A stretch of 64,000 bases of DNA from Zeus faber. Taxonomy: Eukaryota; Chordata; Actinopteri; Zeiformes; Zeidae. Of this stretch, positions 58,915 through 64,000 are shown in pieces. The notes below the pieces were generated by a model, which made no database searches, was not told the DNA's origin, and saw nothing but the letters and a program-made list of their open reading frames with translations. The stretch lies in the NCBI GenBank assembly GCA_960531495.1, contig OY482853.1:29838951-29902950 (forward strand), in the 5' to 3' direction. Both the position numbers and the translations under genes were made by a program. Numbering within the stretch: position 1 is the stretch's first letter; each line of letters starts with the position of its first letter.

Positions 58915-59108
58915 CCAGGTCAAAGCAGCCCTACCCGTCCCACTTGAAGGACCTCTACACTACCTCTGACCAGGTGACTGGGTGGTGATTCGTGACTTCC
59001 AGAGGAAAAGCTGGAACTCTGCCAGATTCCTGGGACCGTTCCAGATCCTCCTCACCACTGCAGCAGCAGTTAGGGTGGCAGAACAACCAACGTAGGTACA
59101 CACATCTC
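58915..59108 (+). pseudogene. Integrase C-terminal domain of a second retrovirus-like element
   Basis: In one frame the sequence reads Q-V-K-A-A-L-P-V-P-L-E-G-P-L-H, then G-D-W-V-V-I-R-D-F-Q-R-K-S-W and G-P-F-Q-I-L-L-T-T-A-A-A-V-R-V, ending W-V-H-T-S-H-C-K with a small frame change. This is a class I retroviral integrase C-terminal domain. It differs strongly from the one at 47,270-47,400, so it comes from another family. No LTR was found with it. Confidence 0.7.
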
Positions 59109-60300
59109 ATTGCAAGAAATTTTCTACTCCCCTCTAGGTACTCGTTGAGGAGAGAATGTGAGTGTACGCCGAACGCTGCTCACCCTGCAACTGCGATGGA
59201 ACCACATCAACCACACCTACATAGGCTACATGGGTTACCGTCATTCCCCTTACTACAGCCGAAGAAATGTGTGTTTTCGAAGCAGTTATCGAAGGGGCTT
59301 TTGACATCAACATTGGTGCCCCATAGTCCGCTCCACCGCCGGATTTCTGCTCCACATTTGATTATGCCTGGCATCTCCCCACCCTGTAATATCGTCATCT
59401 TTTTCCTTCGCCCCTCCATCAAAGGTGGTTTGGTTTTCCACTGGGTTTTACCAAATGTCAAGGGGAAGGTTTTTTCTGATAACCATATACAACGCATTAT
59501 TTTTAGGCATACAGTTTATTTTTTGTGTAACGATCATTTATTTTATTGCATTTGTTCTCACTTTAATCTTAGTATACATTTATATGTAGCTATTGTTTTG
59601 TTTTTTAGTTTTGAGTTTGTGTTTCGAGGTTGGTCGTTGGTTTGTTTTCTGTTGTGATGTGCTTTACGTATATATTTTGTTCCCTGGGTGTGTTTCATTT
59701 TCAGCATTCTATTTTGACATTTTACATTTCATGTTTCAGTGTTAACATTTTACAATTATGTAGAAACAGGGAACTTGTCTTTAGCCATGCGAGCTATGAA
59801 AGAGTTATGTGATGATTTAATGAAATATCAAGCTGACACTTGATCATTTTCTGATCCCTTTGCCTCATTTATATGACATTTTAGCATTATTGCATTTTTC
59901 TTTTGTATTGTTCCACTGGGAACAACATGTGAGAGAAAAACAAGGGAGAAAAATGATGATCAAGTAATATGAATGATATAATTCTACCACCAAGTGATGT
60001 CCAAATGCTGAGGCATATGTTTGTTTGGTGACGCCCAACTCTTTCACAGGAGTTCTTACATTCCTGTACAACTGTCACAAATGTTTAAGTCATTATCTGT
60101 GCTTTTCTAGATCGTAAAAGGACCATTTGTGTAAACACCAAACGTATGCTCTCATGGCACCAAAAGTGTTCTATGTTTTCCTTGTTAAAACATGTTCTCA
60201 GCTGTTACTGAAGAAAACAGCGGTGCACGGCATACCAGAGCTTCCCCTTTACCCTTTATTAACACATTTGTACTGCACAAATGACACGTATGGTTGACAT
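59109..60300. other. Possible env remnant, then AT-rich non-coding DNA
   Basis: Just after the integrase piece, one frame (about 59,199-59,335) has normal composition with N-H-T-Y-I-G-Y, in the position expected of env, but it breaks soon. The remainder is AT-rich without features. Confidence 0.3.
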
Positions 60301-60761
60301 TAACCGACAGCTGGAACATTAAATTAACAACAGTGTCGCTCATCATACGCTAAGTGATTGGTTTAGGTTGAAGTAAGAGGGTCAATAAACAAGAGGGTCA
60401 AATCACAAGGACTCGTAAAAAAATAAACAATTGTTCAGAAAATTCCTTTTTTTAGACACTGTTAATGATAAACTGTTCCCTTGAACATAGTCGATAACAT
60501 TTATGCCTTGTTCATGGAGCAACAAAGCCAAGTGTTTACATATTCTTTCATATCGCTCTGTCACTTCAACCAAACTCTTATCTGGAGTTCACCTAATCTT
60601 AAATCCTAATGGAGTGTGGAAATAGTGCATTAAAGCGCCGCCCCGTGAAAACACCTCACTGTGAAACACACTGGCCTATCTTCAAAGTTTTTTGTTTTCT
60701 TAACAATGTCATGAAGGGTCAACCAACTAACTTGCACAAATGTTGACAGCAAGGTGGTTGC

Positions 60762-60768
60762 TATAAAT
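60762..60768 (+). promoter_or_regulatory. TATA box of gene C
   Basis: TATAAAT, 17 bases before the first in-frame ATG (60,779) and 53 bases before the second (60,815). The same block precedes gene B and orphan exon A. Confidence 0.6.
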
Positions 60769-60814
60769 TTGTGTCACCATGCCCAACGTCAGCATTTGCC
60801 TGAGGCCGACCACG

Positions 60815-61828
60815 ATGGTGTCGCCTGCTCTACTCCTCGTGGTCCTGCTGCTGTTTGTTCCAGGGACCGTCACTCAAAGTAAGCCTCCGCAATGAAGCGA
60901 GAATTCCTTTTCCATCCCCCTAACTTCTAACTGGCGGCTTTTTTTTTTACACCAGAGAATGGCCAAGATTCAGTCTTTGAGCTGGTGGTGGTTAATAGAA
61001 TACTGAACACTGCAAATACAACCTACCTCACGACAGCGGTCACCAGGGGGATCCTCCTGGGGGCGATGAAGAGACTGGAGGCCTCCAACGCAGACTTTAA
61101 GTACGAATGTTGCATTGCCCTTGACAGACCAGCGATGCTGGCAAGGATTTGAATCAGTGTTTTTCAACCCCTCACCGGATGTGCCGTGAAAATGTTTTCA
61201 AATTCTACATAAGAAAAATTGAGAATGGAAATTAGCTCTTGTGTTGCAAGATCAATATTGCAAGGCTGCACTAATTCATCAATTCCAGCCAAAATACCTG
61301 CTCCAGCAGAACAAGTTTCACTTTGACAATGAAGACGATTAGTAGTGATGAAAGGTTCAACTCTTTTTGCGATTCGGTTCTTAGTGAATCAAGACTTAAA
61401 AGAGTTTTTCAATTTCCCGAATCTTTGTCTATTTTGTTCAGTTGGCGTAGCGCACTGTGAGCGAGGGAGGAATTCTGGTGCACAAGAATAAGAAGTGTCC
61501 GTTGGCTCTGAGTTGTGAATGGAATTCTCACAAGAATCCTGAAATTCACACACCAATTAAACACTGGTTTAAACAATGTCTAATGAGAGCAGCGGCAGCA
61601 ATTGTTGACTAATGACTATAATGTTCAGATACCAACATGTGTTGTTCTGCTACCATCGCAGGTTCACCGTCACAGAGGATTTAAACTACGGCCCCTACCT
61701 GGAGAGCGTGAACGGTGTGTTCGGAAATCATAAAGACCACACCTACTGGGAGTTGCTGGGCCAATCAGTGGATGGTAATATCACAAGAGCCAATGTTGGT
61801 AAGTCAAATACCAAGATGTCCATTTCTA

Positions 61829-61874
<46 letters not shown>

Positions 61875-61983
61875 GTCTATCTGTCTAAAGTACTCTAAAA
61901 CTCTTTGTTTCTTGTCTGCAGGCATTGGATGTTACATTCCTAAACACAAGGAGAGGGTTATCCTGAATTACACTTCATGGTGA
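60815..61983 (+). CDS. Secreted DUF4430-only protein, transcobalamin/intrinsic factor C-terminal-like (gene C, four exons)
   Basis: Exons are 60,815-60,878, 60,956-61,100, 61,662-61,798 and 61,922-61,983; introns are GT-AG in phases 1, 2 and 1, as in gene B. The product has 135 residues. Residues 1-21 are a signal peptide (Met-Val-Ser-Pro-Ala-Leu-Leu-Leu-Val-Val core), then one DUF4430-like domain with the same landmarks as gene B. It differs from B at about twenty residues, mostly in exon 2. Exon 3 here starts G-TTC where B has T-TTC, so the residue at that junction is Lys here and Asn in B. Sequons are N-T-T, N-I-T and N-Y-T. Intron 3 has a (TCTG)n repeat (61,831-61,873) longer than in B. 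The start is the second ATG by TATA spacing; the first (60,779) adds 12 residues. AATAAA follows at about 62,046. Confidence 0.82.
61831..61873. repeat. (TCTG)n microsatellite in intron 3 of gene C
   Basis: About eleven TCTG units; gene B has about eight at 41,029-41,060. Confidence 0.9.
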
Positions 61984-62276
61984 AGAGTCAATTCTTCATG
62001 TAAACTGATCGGCCTATGGGATCAGTGTACAAATTCAACTTCACAAATAAACAAACGAGCTACAGGAATGCATAGTGGCATCTTATTCAATAAAATTATT
62101 TCTCGATGTGTTGACACCCCTTTATTTTCACAATTGTTCTTTAACTGGCTTATGGCCGCATGGATTTGTCTCTGGTAACAAGTAAAGTCGACGTGGAGCC
62201 ATTGTGAAAGAGCCAAACTTTTATGATCTCTGACATGTGGAAGTTGTGACATCGACCATGAACATCCTACTTTATA

Positions 62277-63379
62277 TCCTACTTTAATCTTACCTTACTG
62301 GGCACTCGTTCAGTGTGAGATGGCAAGGCCAGCTGTCCGTGCCTCACAACCTCACCACAGGGGTGCCCCAAGACTCGGTGCTGGGACCCCTCCTCTTTGC
62401 CATATACACCACCTCACTGGGCCCGATCATCCACTCACATGGCTTTTCATATCACTGCTATGCGGATGATACTCAACTCTATCTGTCCTTCCTGCCTGAC
62501 GGCCCCACTGTCCCGATGCGGATCTCGGATTGTCTCGCTGACATATCCACATGGATGAAGGATTGTCATCTTCAACTAAACCTGGCGAAAATGGAATTGC
62601 TGTTCTTCCCGGCAAAACAAGGTATTTATCACAACATAGATATTCAAATTGACTCTCTAGCTCTTGCTCCTACCAAGGCTGCAAGGAATCTAGGTGTCAT
62701 TATTGATGACCAACTGACATTCTCAGACCATGTTGCCGCCATCTCCCGGTCCTGCCGCTTCGCACTATTCAACATCCGAAAAGTTAGGCCGTACCTGACC
62801 CAATATGCCACTCAACTGCTGGTACAAACCTTGGTGAAGCCACTGCAGATGATACAGAATGCGGCGGTGCGACTGGTGTTCAACCAGCCGAAGAGGGCAC
62901 ACGTCACTCCGCTGCTCATCGAGCTCCACTGGTGACCTGTAGCCGCTCGCATCAAGTTCAAGTCTCTCATGTTGGCCTACAGAGTGATTGTTGGGAATGC
63001 TCCCACCTACTTAAAGGCTCTTGTTAAAGCACATGTTGCCCCCCGGATGCTGCGCTCATCAAATGAGCGTTGCCTGGCTCTGCCGGCCGTACAACCACGG
63101 CAATCATGTTATTCTCATTTGTAGTTCCACGTTGGTGGAACGAGCTGCCAAAAACTACCAGAGCAGGGACCTCCCTCTCTGTCTTTAAGAAGCACTTATA
63201 GACCCAGCTCTTCAGAGAGCACCTCCTGTCCTAACTTACAATTACTTAGCATTACTTAGCAGTATTTATTGTACACTAATGTCTCTGTTGCATTGTAGCT
63301 TGAATGTTATTCTCCCTTGTAAGTCGCTTTGGATAAAAGCGTCTGCTAAATGACTAAATGTAAATGTCAATGTAAATGT
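62277..63379 (+). mobile_element. 5'-truncated L2-type LINE inserted in the 3' flank of gene C
   Basis: The longest open frame (62,315-62,932) encodes the second half of a non-LTR reverse transcriptase: [13 protein letters not shown] (normally Q-G-S), then the catalytic C-Y-A-D-D-T-Q-L-Y (about 62,457), the N-L-G-V-I-I-D thumb region and the C-terminal P-V-A-A-R-I-K-F-K after a TGA. The 3' end 'gtcgctttggataaaagcgtctgctaaatg' followed by AATGTA repeats is the typical L2 tail. The flanks of gene B and copy D are continuous at this point, proving insertion after duplication. Confidence 0.85.
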
Positions 63380-63665
63380 ATATATTTCTGCATTGCCAGA
63401 AATTAAGTTGTATGCAACTATTTGGAAATGTACCACCCTGCTGAAGCTTTTCATTGCTAAAATGCTTGAATGCACATCAACAGTGCAAAAAAAAAAAAGT
63501 AATATCCTTTTTGAAAACAGGAAGTTCACAATTTAGTCAGGGTAAAAATATGGCCACATACCATGCATTTTATTCGGATTTTCAGGTTTAATTGACCATT
63601 TTGCACTTCTTCCAATCAGCTATTTTGGCTACATCTGTGCTAACATAGGTGACTAGAAACAGGAT

Positions 63666-64000
63666 GGCCGTTTCTCAATACCAAGTACGCGAAGTCCGGA
63701 CTTGCGGACTTGGTAGTTCAGACTTGGCAAGTTCGACTCGGGAGTTCAGACTCCAGGGACCAATACCATTACCACCGCTTGGTGCGAAATGCATTCTGGG
63801 ATACTTGGCTGTCCCAAGTCCACACAAGTCACCACCGATGCATCCTCGATAAAATGGGCGGAGCAAGTCCACATCCGGGCATTTGGACTGGACTTGGCTT
63901 GATGCGGACTTTGAATTGGAACAGTACTTGGGCTGCGACTGATGACGTTTCACAAGTCCACAAGAACACAAGTACAGACAAGAACGCAGATTGAGAAAGG
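63666..64000. mobile_element. Non-autonomous DNA transposon with terminal inverted repeats
   Basis: It begins GGCCGTTTCTCAATACCAAG and ends ...TTGAGAAAGG at the window edge, whose complement CCTTTCTCAA matches the start, with further partial match of the GTACTTG region. Inner 'aagtcc' words recur many times. The flank of gene B continues past this point without the element, which fixes the left border. The right border may lie just beyond the window. Confidence 0.7.

Overview
The window looks like teleost fish nuclear DNA, probably a percomorph. The evidence is the density of (CA)n, (TA)n, (AAT)n and (GA)n microsatellites, the mix of degraded Ty3/gypsy, non-LTR (L2/Rex-like), hAT and small inverted-repeat elements, and a tandem family of small secreted proteins whose conserved part resembles the C-terminal domain (DUF4430) of transcobalamin and intrinsic factor. 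No species can be named from the sequence alone.

Positions 1-38,700 hold no gene that I can support. They contain AT-rich unique DNA, long simple repeats and transposon debris: a gypsy integrase tail (about 4.2-4.6 kb), two copies of an unnamed dispersed repeat (7.2-8.0 and 14.1-14.8 kb), LINE 3' tails, two short inverted-repeat elements (20.05-20.43 and 27.40-27.68 kb), a GC-rich stretch at 21.56-22.6 kb, gypsy gag and RT pieces (29.5-31.4 kb), a LINE endonuclease remnant (34.8-35.8 kb) and an antisense hAT transposase remnant (35.8-37.6 kb).

Positions 38,775-63,665 are a small tandem gene cluster on the + strand. In order it holds an orphan exon 1 (39.26 kb), a complete four-exon gene B (40.0-41.2 kb), a broken copy D (exons 3-4 only), and a complete four-exon gene C (60.8-62.0 kb). 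Each complete gene encodes about 135 residues: a signal peptide followed by one DUF4430-like domain. Shared 5' and 3' flanks show that the cluster arose by segmental duplication. Later insertions (an L2 fragment and a TIR element in the flank of C) can be recognised because the other copies keep the empty site.

The main accessory object is an 11.7 kb endogenous retrovirus on the - strand (42,492-54,214), inserted inside exon 3 of copy D with a 4-base target duplication (ACCG). It has paired LTRs, a serine-tRNA-like primer binding site, a polypurine tract, gag with one CCHC knuckle, an in-frame UAG at the gag-pol junction, protease, RT, RNase H, integrase and env. Frameshifts and stops make it non-coding as it stands. 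Two features are unusual. A 2H-phosphoesterase-like module with two H-x-T motifs lies between protease and RT. The env surface subunit carries two tandem immunoglobulin V-like domains and a Thr/Ser-rich stalk upstream of a normal furin site and transmembrane subunit.

Between D and C (55-60.3 kb) lies further debris: gypsy RT, gag and protease pieces in scrambled order, and an integrase C-terminal domain of a second, different retroelement.
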